64,000 nt of DNA from Bryoerythrophyllum caledonicum (lineage: Eukaryota; Streptophyta; Bryopsida; Pottiales; Pottiaceae), in the NCBI GenBank assembly GCA_963971425.1, contig OZ020523.1, positions 23,231,105 to 23,295,104 on the forward strand, in the 5' to 3' direction. Position 1 is the first letter of the stretch. Each line of letters begins with the position of its first letter. The notes beneath the pieces were generated by a model, which did no database searches, was not told the origin of the DNA, and was given only the letters and a program-made list of their open reading frames with translations. Shown here piece by piece: positions 45,905 through 56,463 of this stretch. Position numbers and translations under genes: made by a program.

Positions 45905-46720
45905 CCGGGTCAGGGAGAGGTTGGTTGTTTTCTATTCTTCGTTTATGCAGAAGGATGGACATGGCATGTTGGATAGCAATAGTGTTGATGTCTCGAAAGG
46001 TGTTTTTGATGTGTGTCTCCGGTATATTGAATTTTTCTGAGATGGCGTTCATAGAGGGAATGTGCGTGGTTGCTTAGCTCCAGCTGTAATTAGAATGAGT
46101 GGATCAACCTTCCATCCGAGTGTTTGTATTTCTTGTATGAGTGGTAGGTATTTGTTTGTTTTTTGGACGATCGTTTCTGGCGAGAAGCGGTCGTTGCAAT
46201 ATGTAAATTCCAAAAATTGTATGGTAATATCTGGGCTGGGGAGTTCTGGAGGGGGGTTATTGTAGGGTATGCCACGAATACATAGCAAGTGTGGTTTGAG
46301 TCTAGCATTGCAGTGACATTGTTGTGTGTTACATGTGCATTGTAGAAGCCATGGGGGACTGTGTTTTCTGGGGGTTTGTTGTTAAAGGTATCGGCGTTCA
46401 TATATGTTAGGCATCTAGTCTGTCTTTGTAATACTAGTAGTTTTTTTATTTCCCAGACTGCCTTGTTATGTCGTTTTATGCGTAATGAGTGTATATGGTT
46501 TTGTTTGCATTTAAGCCGTACGTGCAGCCATGTGTCATGGTCCGTGGAGTTGCATATGGGGCAGGTTGTGGAAGGAAATCTTTCTCTTCCAAAGAATAGT
46601 TGTTTTCGGAGATTACCCATATATTGTCCGGTTTGGAATTTTATAGTACATGTTTTTTGTGGATCTGTGATGCGAGGATTTTTCCAAAACGCATTGAAGC
46701 TTGTCCTTGCGACTCCTTAA
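45905..46720 (-). pseudogene. LINE-type reverse transcriptase tail (zf-RVT)
   Basis: On the minus strand the frame from about 46700 reads KTCTIKFQTGQYMGNLRKQL then a Cys/His zinc-binding block (CPICNSTDHDTWLH..LKC), the zf-RVT region seen at the end of plant non-LTR retrotransposon polymerases. It shifts frame near 46290 to CIRGIPYNNPPPELPSPDIT and IQFLEFTYCNDRFSPETI, and later runs SMNAISEKFNIPETHIKNTF and HAMSILLHKRR. The polymerase domain itself is absent, so this is a truncated, frameshifted copy, as expected for the 3-prime ends of LINEs. Confidence 0.75.
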
Positions 46721-47475
46721 TGGAGTCTTCTCCGGACTGTACCCCTCCATGCTTCGAAAAAAAAACGAAGTAGAAAGAAAAACCAAAACGACAAAATATA
46801 GCAAGAATCAAGGCACATAAGACAAATGAGGGAATGATACAAGGAAAGCCATGACCTTTTCTACTTTGAGTTCAAATTGTAACGGTATGAGGTAACAATG
46901 AGTGGCCACCATTGTATCTACAGTAACGTTGGGCCCCCCAAAAATAAAATAAAAATAAAAAAATAGTTAAAAGGCATTTCAGGCCCATGGCCTCCTTGTT
47001 CAGCAATGAGAGAACTCTTTTTGCCTCTCTCGCCGCTAAATCTGGGGGACCCTTCAACATTATCCACTAGGTGTGTTTCTAGGCCTTTTCAGGACCTCAA
47101 CTCTTTTGGACACTTTTCTTTTTTCCTCGTAGTATAAACCCAAGTCATCCCGGGACAAGTTGATAGAGCCAATCACAGATTATAGAGGTGCGTGGGACGA
47201 GTTCTGGGTCTGTAGCGTAAACCGCCCCTCAGTAGGCAATGAAAACTACACTATTAATAATATTTAGTGTTTTGAGACAAATAGTGTATTTGTCTCTACT
47301 ACTTGAATTTCACTAATGTTAATTTGTTGACAATTTGTGTGTAGACTAATACTTTAAATGTTTGCAAATATCAAATATTTAAATTTTATCAAAAAAAATA
47401 TTTTCATTAAATATTATTATGTGATTTGATATTTGATTTCATTAAAAGTATTTAAATACTTAGATCAAACAATCA
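46721..47475. other. Intergenic DNA, nothing recognised
   Basis: AT-rich, with no protein-like frame and no clear repeat. It ends at the possible Helitron boundary. Confidence 0.5.
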
Positions 47476-48431
47476 TCTACCTATATAAAAGGCGTCAATC
47501 TATCTGTCCGTCGCTCCCGGTCACGTGACATTTGGATTTGCCATTCAAATCAAATGTGCCCTTTGAATTGAATGTGAACTTTGAAAGAATCCTCCATAGG
47601 TGCCTTTTGGAGGAATCCTTTATAGTGGCCTTTGGAGGAATCCTTTATAGTGGCCTTTGGAGGAATCCTTTATAGTGCCCTTTGGAGGAATCCTTTATAG
47701 TGGCCTTTGGAGGAATCCTTTATAGTGGCCTTTGGAGGAATCCTTTATAGTGGCCTTTGGAGGAATCCTTTATAGTGGCCTTTGGAGGAATCCTTTATAG
47801 TGCCCTTTGGAGGAATCCTTTATAGTGGCCTTTGGAGGAATCCTTTATAGTGGCCTTTGGAGGAATCCTTTATAGTGGCCTTTGGAGGAATCCTTTATAG
47901 TGGCCTTTGGAGGAATCCTTTATAGTGGCCTTTGGAGGAATCCTTTATAGTGGCCTTTGGAGGAATCCTTTATAGTGGCCTTTGGAGGAATCCTTTATAG
48001 TGCCCTTTGGAGGAATCCTTTATAGTGGCCTTTGGAGGAATCCTTTATAGTGCCCTTTGGAGGAATCCTTTATAGTACCCTTTTATTCAAATTTGGCTTA
48101 GTGAGTTTTAAAATTGTATTGTGTACCAAAAATAGAAAAATAAAACCATAATTTCCAACATATTGAAACTACACAATATAGTACCTCGGGTACATAAAAT
48201 AAATGGTAGTTATCTAAAGACAATAACACGTATATGAAATAAATAATGGATATTTAAAGTGAATAATAGGTATATATAGTACACAATGCACATATAATAG
48301 GTAAATTTATTTTTTCATTTACATACGTTTATTCAACTTGGGATTGCCCCGGCCAATTGATGACAACATGGATGTAAATTTAATACACCACCCTCCGCTC
48401 TCTTCGTTGGGACGACAAGTACCAACCCTAG
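47476..48431 (+). mobile_element. Possible non-autonomous Helitron with internal minisatellite
   Basis: The 5-prime end would be A|TCTACCTATATAAAAGGCGTC and the 3-prime end CTAG|T, so insertion between A and T fits Helitron behaviour. A hairpin with stem GTTGG..CCAAC (48406-48426) lies just ahead of CTAG. There are no terminal inverted repeats, no target duplication and no Rep/helicase gene. About half of the 956 bp is a 25-bp minisatellite, which non-autonomous Helitrons often carry. The hairpin is closer to CTAG than usual, so the call is tentative. Confidence 0.42.
47586..48083. repeat. 25-bp minisatellite, about 20 copies
   Basis: Head-to-tail units GGAATCCTTTATAGTGGCCT plus TTGGA, with a GGCC/GCCC variant scattered through the array. 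The first unit is degenerate (CTCCATAGGTGCC) and the last ends TAGTACCC. The copies are otherwise nearly identical, suggesting recent expansion. The units are contiguous without spacers. Confidence 0.95.
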
Positions 48432-48924
48432 TACACTAATAAAATATGAATATTAAATATTGATGATGTTAAGTTTATTAAATACGCCTCATTTAAATTT
48501 TTAGTTTAAATTTTAGATTTTCACAGATTTTCTATATACCATTTGGAAACATTAAGAACATTTTAAAATATTTTATTTTGAAATACAATGCTTGTTTCTT
48601 CATATTCTCATTAAGATTACAGTTCTTTGAATCAAAAAAATTGTTACTCGACCAACACCAAATGTAAACATTTTAAAATATAAAAATGACCTAATATTAC
48701 AATTAATAATAATTATTGTTTAGATTGACATTTAATGTTGTTACATTACGAGAGTTATTGCCATTCAATGTTCAAGTTTGTTAGTCATGTTGCATATACA
48801 AAATATCATTATTAGTGTATATGTTATGGGTAAAGTAACATATAATAATCATTGGAGATAAAAGAATTCTAAAACACAATATTGCCTCAAGAATACTATC
48901 ACAAATTTTGAAGATTTAGATTCC

Positions 48925-49571
48925 TAATTTCAATAACTTTGGCATATTTATCCACATTCCCTTAAATCATATGAAGCTTGTCAATTCCTTCCCAACTTAT
49001 ACAATCTCAAATCATTATTTTTCCTCGTCCATGTTTGACTGTAGATTGCAAATGTTGATCTAAAAGACGTTCTCCACTCTTTCACCAAGAATATTGATGT
49101 CCATCTCAGCCAAAAAGATTGAATTTGGACTCAGCCAAAAAAATGACATGAGCTTAAAACTCCCAGTGTGCATGCTTGCACTTCTTTGTCCACTGCAAAC
49201 GACGTGCTCAATGTGCTTTTTTTGTGAAAAGTGGCTTTTTGGTCTTCACACATGGTCTCAATCCTTTTAATCGTATTATCACTCAATTGCAAGCCCTCAA
49301 TTTGTCATATTCTTCCTATAGCTGTCGCTATACTAGTATTTGGATCATTTAATCTCCTCACAATGTCATGGTCACTACGTTCATCATAGGTTCTAGGTCT
49401 ACCGGGTGAAGTTTTGTCTATTAGGCTCTTTCTCTCACAAAACTTTTGCACTATATCAGAGAAAGTGCTTTGAGGAATGCCCAAAATTGCTAAAATCTTG
49501 CCATATGAATTGCCTTGCTCATACATCTCAAGAATTCCCCTACGTTGATTTTCAGACCTTCTAGGAGACAT
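48925..49571 (-). pseudogene. Decayed Tc1/mariner transposase, different family
   Basis: The minus frame starts MSPRRSENQRRGILEMYEQG with a helix-turn-helix (SYGKILAILGIPQSTFSDIV) and GRPRTYDERSDHDIVRRL. After a stop it continues in pieces: KTKKPLFTKK, then HVIFLAESKFNLFG, where SDE with the catalytic Asp is expected but LAE is found, then SGERLLDQHLQSTVKHGRGK and ISWEGIDKLH. Several stops interrupt it and the C-terminal catalytic part is missing. It is unrelated to the intact element at 40643 beyond the superfamily. Confidence 0.75.
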
Positions 49572-51030
49572 AGCAAATCATCAAAAGCCTCTTCAAATTT
49601 TACAAAAAAAATCCAAAACAAAAAGCCTCACAAGTGCACTTGAAATGAGAAAATGGTTGTCACGGGACGAGGCGTTGTGGGCCTCTATGCATCGTAGTAT
49701 TTTAGCATAGATCAGTTTGTTACTCACCTACGGATTTAGGAACGTACGGCGGCGCACTACATTCATCCATGGATGATTTCTATCCACTTAGGGTTGTGTG
49801 TGTGCGTATAGCGCCGCACACGTCCTTGAGTTAACGTCTTTGTCAAGTCAAGCTTTGTGAGTGAGTTAGAGAGTGTTTAGTGATTACCTATGCTTGTATG
49901 TGATTGTTTATTATTAGTAAAGGCTCCGCATTCTCTTATACCACTTACACTTGTTGATTCTCTCTTTGTGGAGTGCAAGACGCTTGACTATTCTTGTGAT
50001 TTACTAGTTATTCACTTGATAAAGACCTTCCCACATTCCACACTTTAGTTCTAGAATTTGAGCTTGGGTGAATTTAGAAAAATTAATGGTGCTTAGATTG
50101 ATGTTATAGAGCGCATCTAGATGTAGCCAACGGCACAAATAGTGTCCGAATCGGGCAATTTTTAAGCAAGATGTGAGCAGCACAAGAACTGGAGGAAGAA
50201 GAGTTGTTGGACCTGATTCTGCAATTTTTTATTCGTTACGCAATTATCATCCACACCAAAATTTTATTTGTCGTCATTTTTTATCCTTTTTTCACAAATT
50301 CATTTGTTGTGGGCAGTTTTCATCCACTGTGGACGAAAGCATAATTTAGGCAGAATTCACTTAACTGTAAGTTTAATATCTTCCAAAATATTTTTTTGGA
50401 ATTCTGACTTTGGATTTGAACTGTCCATAGGGGTTTCTACTTAGTAAAAATGAAAAATTAAGTGGAATTTTTTTTCCGAAACCACATTTTTGTGGGTTAT
50501 TTTTTTAAAAAGCACAAAAGTTTAGAGTTTAAACTTTGGAGGTATGTAACTAGGGCAATTTAACTCGATTTTGAGTGAAATTTGCGCCTCTATTTAGGGC
50601 ATTTTATCGTTAATTCAATTTTGATATTGGATTAGTGTTGAGCGCGTTTGTCACCCAATATGTGATTTTCATTGGGAGGACTTGTGTTTGTAAACACCGC
50701 GACCGCATTAGCTCTCTTCCTCCTCAGATTTAGACTCGAGGAAGGACGAGTTTAGATGTTTCTCTTATGTTGTTGCAGGTTTTTGCGACTTGTGACCATT
50801 CATTGCACGTGGGTGCCAGTGGCTCTGGTCAGTTTCAATTTCTACTTTTACGTTTTGGGGGAAATGATCCGATTTGATTTTAGATTCTTGTGCGATACCT
50901 CCCTTGTGTTGCAGGCTTGTTGCTGGTATTTTCCGGTGGCTCCATTTCTTGTTGTCCGTAGATTGTGATAGGTTACCATAGGGATGAAGTCAGGTTCATG
51001 GCCGGCAAGACCTTTTTGTGTGGGGGAGGT
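49572..51030. other. Intergenic DNA, nothing recognised
   Basis: No frame resembles a known protein. It includes GC-richer patches (49650-49850) whose origin I cannot tell. Target sequence flanking the copia element should lie here. Confidence 0.45.
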
Positions 51031-51473
51031 TGTTGTTGGACTTGTGCAGTTGGAATTGATGACCGGTGAACTACAAAGTTTGGTGGTTTTGTAGGTGTGG
51101 TTGTCCATTTGTACCCTTACCTTTAAGAGAATACCTATAAATAGATAGTGGGATAGTTTTATTTATGGTGAGTGTTGAGAGACCAAGGTGAGAGAGGAAG
51201 AGACGAGCAAAAAGAGCAAGAGCTCCTTGTGAGATCCAGGGTTTAATCCCTGGTTAGATGGTACAATAGGAGTCCGTTCACTGGTGATAGGATCCTAGTG
51301 TCGTACCATTAGTGGTAGTTAATCTAGTATTAAGTGTCATGATCATATGGTAATTCCACTACGATACGGTTAGGTGAACCGTACTTGGGTCTAGACTAGG
51401 TCTAGGCTAGGTTCTAGTTAGTGGAGGACCCTGGAGTGGATGGATGTGCTATCATCCTATCTCAATACTCCTC
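51030..51473 (-). repeat. Probable 3-prime LTR of the copia element
   Basis: Read on the minus strand, a purine-rich tract (GAGGAGGAG) is followed at about 51473 by TATTGAGATAGG, where TGTTGAGA would be the usual LTR start. The following 440 bases end near CAAGTCCAACAACA. A TATTTATAG sequence lies inside. Only one LTR is visible because the 5-prime one would lie beyond the end of the window, so boundaries cannot be proved. Confidence 0.45.
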
Positions 51474-51530
51474 CTCGAACGATGAACTTCCTCATTAAAA
51501 AACCTAAGTATTTTAGGAAAAAGAGTGAAT

Positions 51531-53189
51531 TCACCGTTCGCCTAATTCTTCCAGGGTTCGCATTCCGGCTGCCCTGATGAGTTTTCGATGTTGATGTGCG
51601 GGGAGTGCCTTCGTGAGTACGTCGACTATGTTCTCCGCTGAAGCAATCTTCTTTACTTGGATCTGGTTTGTATCTGTCAAGTCCTGTGTATATCCGAAGA
51701 TATGAGGACTGATATGCTTTATTCTATCAGCTTTGATGAAGCCTGAGGTGACTTGTTCTACACATGCGGCGTTGTCCTCGAAAATCGTTGTTGGCTTGTC
51801 CGAGTTGGCAATCCCACATTGTTGAGAAATAGCCTGTTGCATCATCCTCAGCCACACAGCCTCCCTGGATGCTTTGTGGAACGCAAGAAGTTCTGCATGG
51901 TTGGTGGAGGTGGCTATCACGGTCTGCTTGGTGGATCTCCACGAGATGGGTGCGCCGTTCTTCACGAAGATGTATCCCGTTTGGAATTTGCCTGTAACCG
52001 GGTCGGTCTTCAAACCAGAGTCGGCGTAGCCAATGATATCTCTGCTGGCGTTCTTCTTAAAGTGTAGGCCAAGATCTTCAGTGCCGTGTAAGTAGCGTAG
52101 GAGATGTTTGATCCCTTGCCAGTGGCGCATTGTAGGTCGCTGGCTGTGCCTTGCTAGCACACTAACTGCGAATGAAATGTCGGGTCTCGTGTTTGTTGCA
52201 AGGTAGAGTAACGCCCCCACCGCAGCTAAGTACTGTGTTTTATCGATCTCCTCCTCGCCTTCATCAGCGAGTCTGTAGGGGTCATCTTCGGTCTTGCTTC
52301 GACCAATCATGGGCGCAGATAATGCATTCGCGTTTTCCATGTTGAATGTGGCCAGGAGCTTTTTAACATAGGTTTGTTGATGAAGTAGTATACTCCCGTC
52401 AGGATAGTGCTGTACCTGTAATCCAAGGCAATACGATGTGCGGCCTAGTACTTTCATTTCAAAAGTTTTGGTTAGTATGCTCTCCACATGAGCGCATAAG
52501 GCTGCAGTGCCAATGGAATTTAAGTCATCGATATATACTGCCAAAATGACAAACCCTGATTCGTCCCTTAATACAAATACACAGGGTAGCGCTGGGTGAT
52601 TAGAAAAACCATGCGCAAGCAAAAAGCTCTTCAGGTGGTGGTACCATGCCCTACCTGCTTGCTTCAGGCCGTATAGTGCCTTTTGGATTCTCAATCCAGT
52701 AAACTTGCCGGGCTTTACGGGACTTACAGTAGGCAAGAAGTCAGGTGGCGGTTTGATATAAATTTCCGAGTCTAAGTCTCCGTAGAGATAGGCTGTTACT
52801 ACATCAAGTAATCTTGTTTCCAGCGTCATTTCGACCGCGAGGCTCAGTATATATCTGAAAGAGGTACTGTCCATAACTGGGGAATAAGTCTGCTCGAAAT
52901 CAATGCCTGGTTTCTGAGTATAACCCTGAGCTACGAGTCGGACCTTGAACCGGACCACATGTCCATGTTCATCACGTTTGCGCATGAATATAAGCATGTG
53001 TCCTATCGGTTTGGTGTCCAGGTTTGTGATTAGTGGTCCGAAGACGCCACGTTTTCGTAGGGACTGGTATTCCGCTTGTAGGGCAATTTCCCATTGCGGC
53101 CAATCGGCTCTACGTTTAGCCTGTTCTAGGGTCATAGGGTCAGCGTCGAGGTTAGTCAATCTCGAGACAAATATTTCTGGTCCTCCCAT
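51531..53189 (-). pseudogene. Copia reverse transcriptase and RNase H
   Basis: A frame of 552 residues holding the Ty1/copia polymerase. It has WEIALQAEYQSL, RLVAQGYTQKPGIDFEQTYS, the first catalytic Asp in LLDVVTAYLYGDL, KALYGLKQAGRAWY, and the YIDD catalytic pair (usually YVDD). RNase H follows, with YADSG, HAELLAFHKASREAVWL and FEDNAACVEQ. Internally intact. It is in a different frame from the integrase immediately upstream, and because copia elements encode one polyprotein the shift near 53189 is a disabling lesion. Confidence 0.92.
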
Positions 53190-54638
53190 GGGACTCCAGT
53201 GGACTCTGTCACTGTTGACGTGAGACGTCGATCCATGTGCATGGTAGCTACATGTGCATGTGAGGTGCTAGGGGCTGGACTAGAGTGTCGAGTTTTCCTC
53301 TTTTTTGTTGGGGCTGTAGGTACTGTATTTCCCGAGCCTGGTAATGGGTTTCTGATTATACGTGGACCTGACTGAAATCCGTCTGGGATTTTCTCAGCTA
53401 GATTCTTTAGGTTAATTAGTTTTCGGACCTCTGCGTCAGCTAGCGCGGTCCGGGGATCAGGATTTAAGGTCAAGGTTTCTAAGGCCCTGAAATTTAAGTC
53501 AGAGTCTCGACTTTGGTGTAGTGAACCAGGGAATTTATTTTCCACGAACTTACAGTTCAAAAACCTGGCTTTGTATATAGCGTCGCTAGTTGGTAGTTTG
53601 TACCGTATTATGCTAGGTGTGTCATATCCTAGGTAGATGGCCTTATGCCTGTGAGGTGTGACGGTTTTTAACTTTGGTTCAGGTAGAGGTATCCAGACCT
53701 CACATCCGAAAGTGCGTAGGTGCGCTATGTGTGGTGTGCGTCCTGACATTAGTTCCAGTGGGGTTTGGGTGAGCAATAAGGTTGGTCTAAGTCTCAGAAG
53801 TAGAGATGCGTGTAAGACCGCATGTCCCCACATCGAGGGAGATAGACATGCATGAAGTAATAAGGGTCGAACTACGAGCTGCAGTTTCTTGATATATGCC
53901 TTAGCGAGGCCATTCTGTGAGTGCTCATAGGGTACCGAGTATGTTAGTTCTATCCCTGAGGCTGTACAAAAGTCCTCGAAGGCTTGGGATTTGAACTCTA
54001 AGGCGTTATCCATTCTCAGGAAACATACTTGGTTGTCAGGGAAATGATTCCTGAATCGCAGGATCATAGCTAAGGTTTTTGAAAATACCATGTTTCTAGT
54101 CGTTAACAACGAGACCTCAGCGTGTCTACCCGATGCATCAACTAGAACAAGGAAGTACTTGAACTGACCTGATTGCGGTGTGATTGGGCCACAGATGTTG
54201 CCTTGGAGGCGATACAAAGCAGCTGGCATCTCCGTCGGTAACTTCCACCACGACGGCTGCCTTATGAGCTTGCCTTGAATGCAGGCTTCGCACGCGTCCA
54301 CGCGCTCCGCGTCGCTCGCGCAGAGGCCGTGTCCGGTCAGCATGGGAATCATCTTCCTCATGATGGTTGTCCCAGGGTGTCCAAGCCGGCGATGCCACAC
54401 ATCCGCTTTGCTACTTGCAACATGAAACGTTGCTTTTTCGCTTCCCTGGGACAGGCTAGGGGTACTAGCTCTTAGCCGTGAGGCCCTCGAGTGTTCGCCA
54501 GCCTCTTCTTTACTCAAATGAGCAAGGCTTGCTTCCATATCAGAGATGGTAAGCTTGTATAGGCCGTTGGCTCCCGCGTGTGCGGTGGCGAGGATCCTCG
54601 GCCCTCGCCTAAGCTCCAGCGCCTCTTCATCGTTCGCA
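53156..54638 (-). pseudogene. Copia GAG-pre-integrase and integrase with lost catalytic residues
   Basis: The frame from the MULE junction (54638) contains RILATAHAGANGLYKLTISD, then VWHRRLGHPG and the zinc-binding ACEACIQGK block, then the integrase core. Counting from the Met at 54538, the three catalytic positions read Asn114 (LQGNICGPIT), Asp177 (RMDNALEF) and Lys213 (NGLAKAYIKK), where Asp, Asp and Glu are required. The DD35E spacing is kept. Both changes are G-to-A on the coding strand. The frame ends at 53156, out of phase with the reverse transcriptase. Integration would be impossible. Confidence 0.9.
54628..54638. repeat. Left 11-bp target duplication of the MULE
   Basis: CATCGTTCGCA, repeated directly at 63212-63222. 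Both copies read in the copia frame as codons for Ala-Asn-Asp on the minus strand. Confidence 0.92.
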
Positions 54639-54660
54639 GGACGAAGCTATTTTGCGTGCC

Positions 54661-54715
54661 GTGAGTGGTGAGCGGAGAGCGGTGAGCGGTGAGCGGTGAG
54701 CGGTGAGCCTAGAGT
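54661..54715 (+). repeat. Left subterminal GGTGAGC array
   Basis: Six or more units of GGTGAGC and variants (AGTGGTGAGCGGAGAGC) directly inside the left terminal repeat, ending CCTAGAG. The mirror array is at 63142-63190. Probably transposase-binding sites, by analogy with the subterminal motifs of Mutator and hAT elements. Confidence 0.8.
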
Positions 54716-56463
54716 AAAATAGTGGGGCATTTTTTGGGAAAAGTTATTGATAAAGTTGGAATTAATGTAAATGAGAAAGTGAAAATTAAAGCAAAAGGTG
54801 ACGGTAGAGGGCCTATAGCCATGGATTCCTAGTCTTATATGATTTATTTGTTTTTATATCAAAGTACCTAGGGAGGTACTTTTTAAGAAGGGGGTGCTGA
54901 ATGAAATTGGTGAGGGTTGTAGAAACCCTATGACCGTGGATTTCCAAAACTCTCTTCAATAAGTGATGTTGCATAAATATCCCTATTATTCAGCATCATG
55001 TTTATATGAAACCATTTTGTGTGTTGATTTTTACATTTTATCAGCATTCATAGAAAATGCAATGCCTAGTTACGTTGCATGATCGTACATAATAGAAATA
55101 AATAGTATATTTTAAATTTCAGAATACCCGTAGAAAACATGGAATGTTTTAGGATACAAATTATAATGATTAAAGATACCTCATATATATAGTGGAAAAT
55201 GTGGACTTGGGAGAATAGAGTGCTTGTGTAGGAAGAGATATTAGGAAGGATTTTTGTATATTAAATTACTGGTCAAATTAGGAGCTAGGTAGACAGTTTT
55301 GCAGTGGCATATTATATGTAAAGTAAACTTCATTCCAGAGCATTGTTGAATTTTTACATTGCTCAACTTGTTGGTACATGATAAACTTAGTAAATTTAAA
55401 TGGCCTACAATGAAAGTCTTCATGCATCGACAAAAATTTTAATCCGAGGAAAAAATTTAAATCTCCCAATCTGAAAGACGACACCGTTCAATCAAAATTC
55501 CAGACATTAATCTTATTGAATATGAATGAAACCAAACAGAGCAAAAGGCATGCAACTCATAGTACTTTAGTGATTCTCATCGGTTATTCATTGTATTCCT
55601 TGCTATTGCATGAGTTTTAGAACTATGAATCAGGTTAATATACTCCATGGGTGCTTACGCTTGAGCAAGCGTGTATATGAACTTCAAATTTCACAACGAC
55701 ACTCTTCATGGAAGATACAACAAGTTGGGTAATTGAAGGCAAAAATTTCACAATGTAAATATGTTGTTAAATTTGTACTTGTCTTTAACGTTCCAAGAGT
55801 TCAAGATATGGAGATCACCAAATGAAGGAAGATTAAAGCAAATAATGTAATAGGATGAAGATATATTGGGCTATAGCACTAAAGAAATAGCCAAGAAGTG
55901 TAGCATGAAATTTGGTTGTGAGGATGACAAAAAGAAATATATATTTTGCAAGCCACATTATGTTAGCAGCCAATGAAACAATCGTGCATTGAATTACAAA
56001 AAGGCGGGAATTCAATAATTGACCAAATAGAAGTTTGAATTGAGACTGCTAACATGGAAACAAAATATGGAAATTCTAAAGGATAAGGATCGTTTACAAA
56101 CAGATCATAACATAAACGCCAAAGAAATAGGAGAGTCCACAGAAGATAAAAAGTGTGCTCACGCAGATGCAGACGAACTAGAGGCCGAGGAGGAGGATAG
56201 GACATGTCTTTCGACGTCTGCTTCTACATCTAGAAAATGGAGCACATGGGAATCATATCGCCGATTGTGGGTATGGATTTGAGGAGACGAGGTAGTCGCC
56301 ATTAAGTCTGCGACATGGGCGGCCCAAGGTGGCAGCATAAAATCTTTGGTTGGGGAAGCCGCCCTGGCAATCAGACTGCAGAGTCCATAGAGAAATTAGG
56401 TTATCAAATCAAGGAATTCTTCACAGAGAATGGCAGAGAATTTCAAATTTAACAACTTTGAAC
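54716..56463. other. MULE left non-coding region
   Basis: AT-rich, about 1.7 kb, with no protein-like frame. Because GTAAGT overlaps the last codons of the methyltransferase-like gene at 56468, an additional 3-prime exon could lie here, but I could not identify one. Confidence 0.5.

Noticed and set aside
47586..48083. CRISPR-like array
   Set aside because: The 25-bp units are contiguous with no unique spacers, and the setting is eukaryotic.
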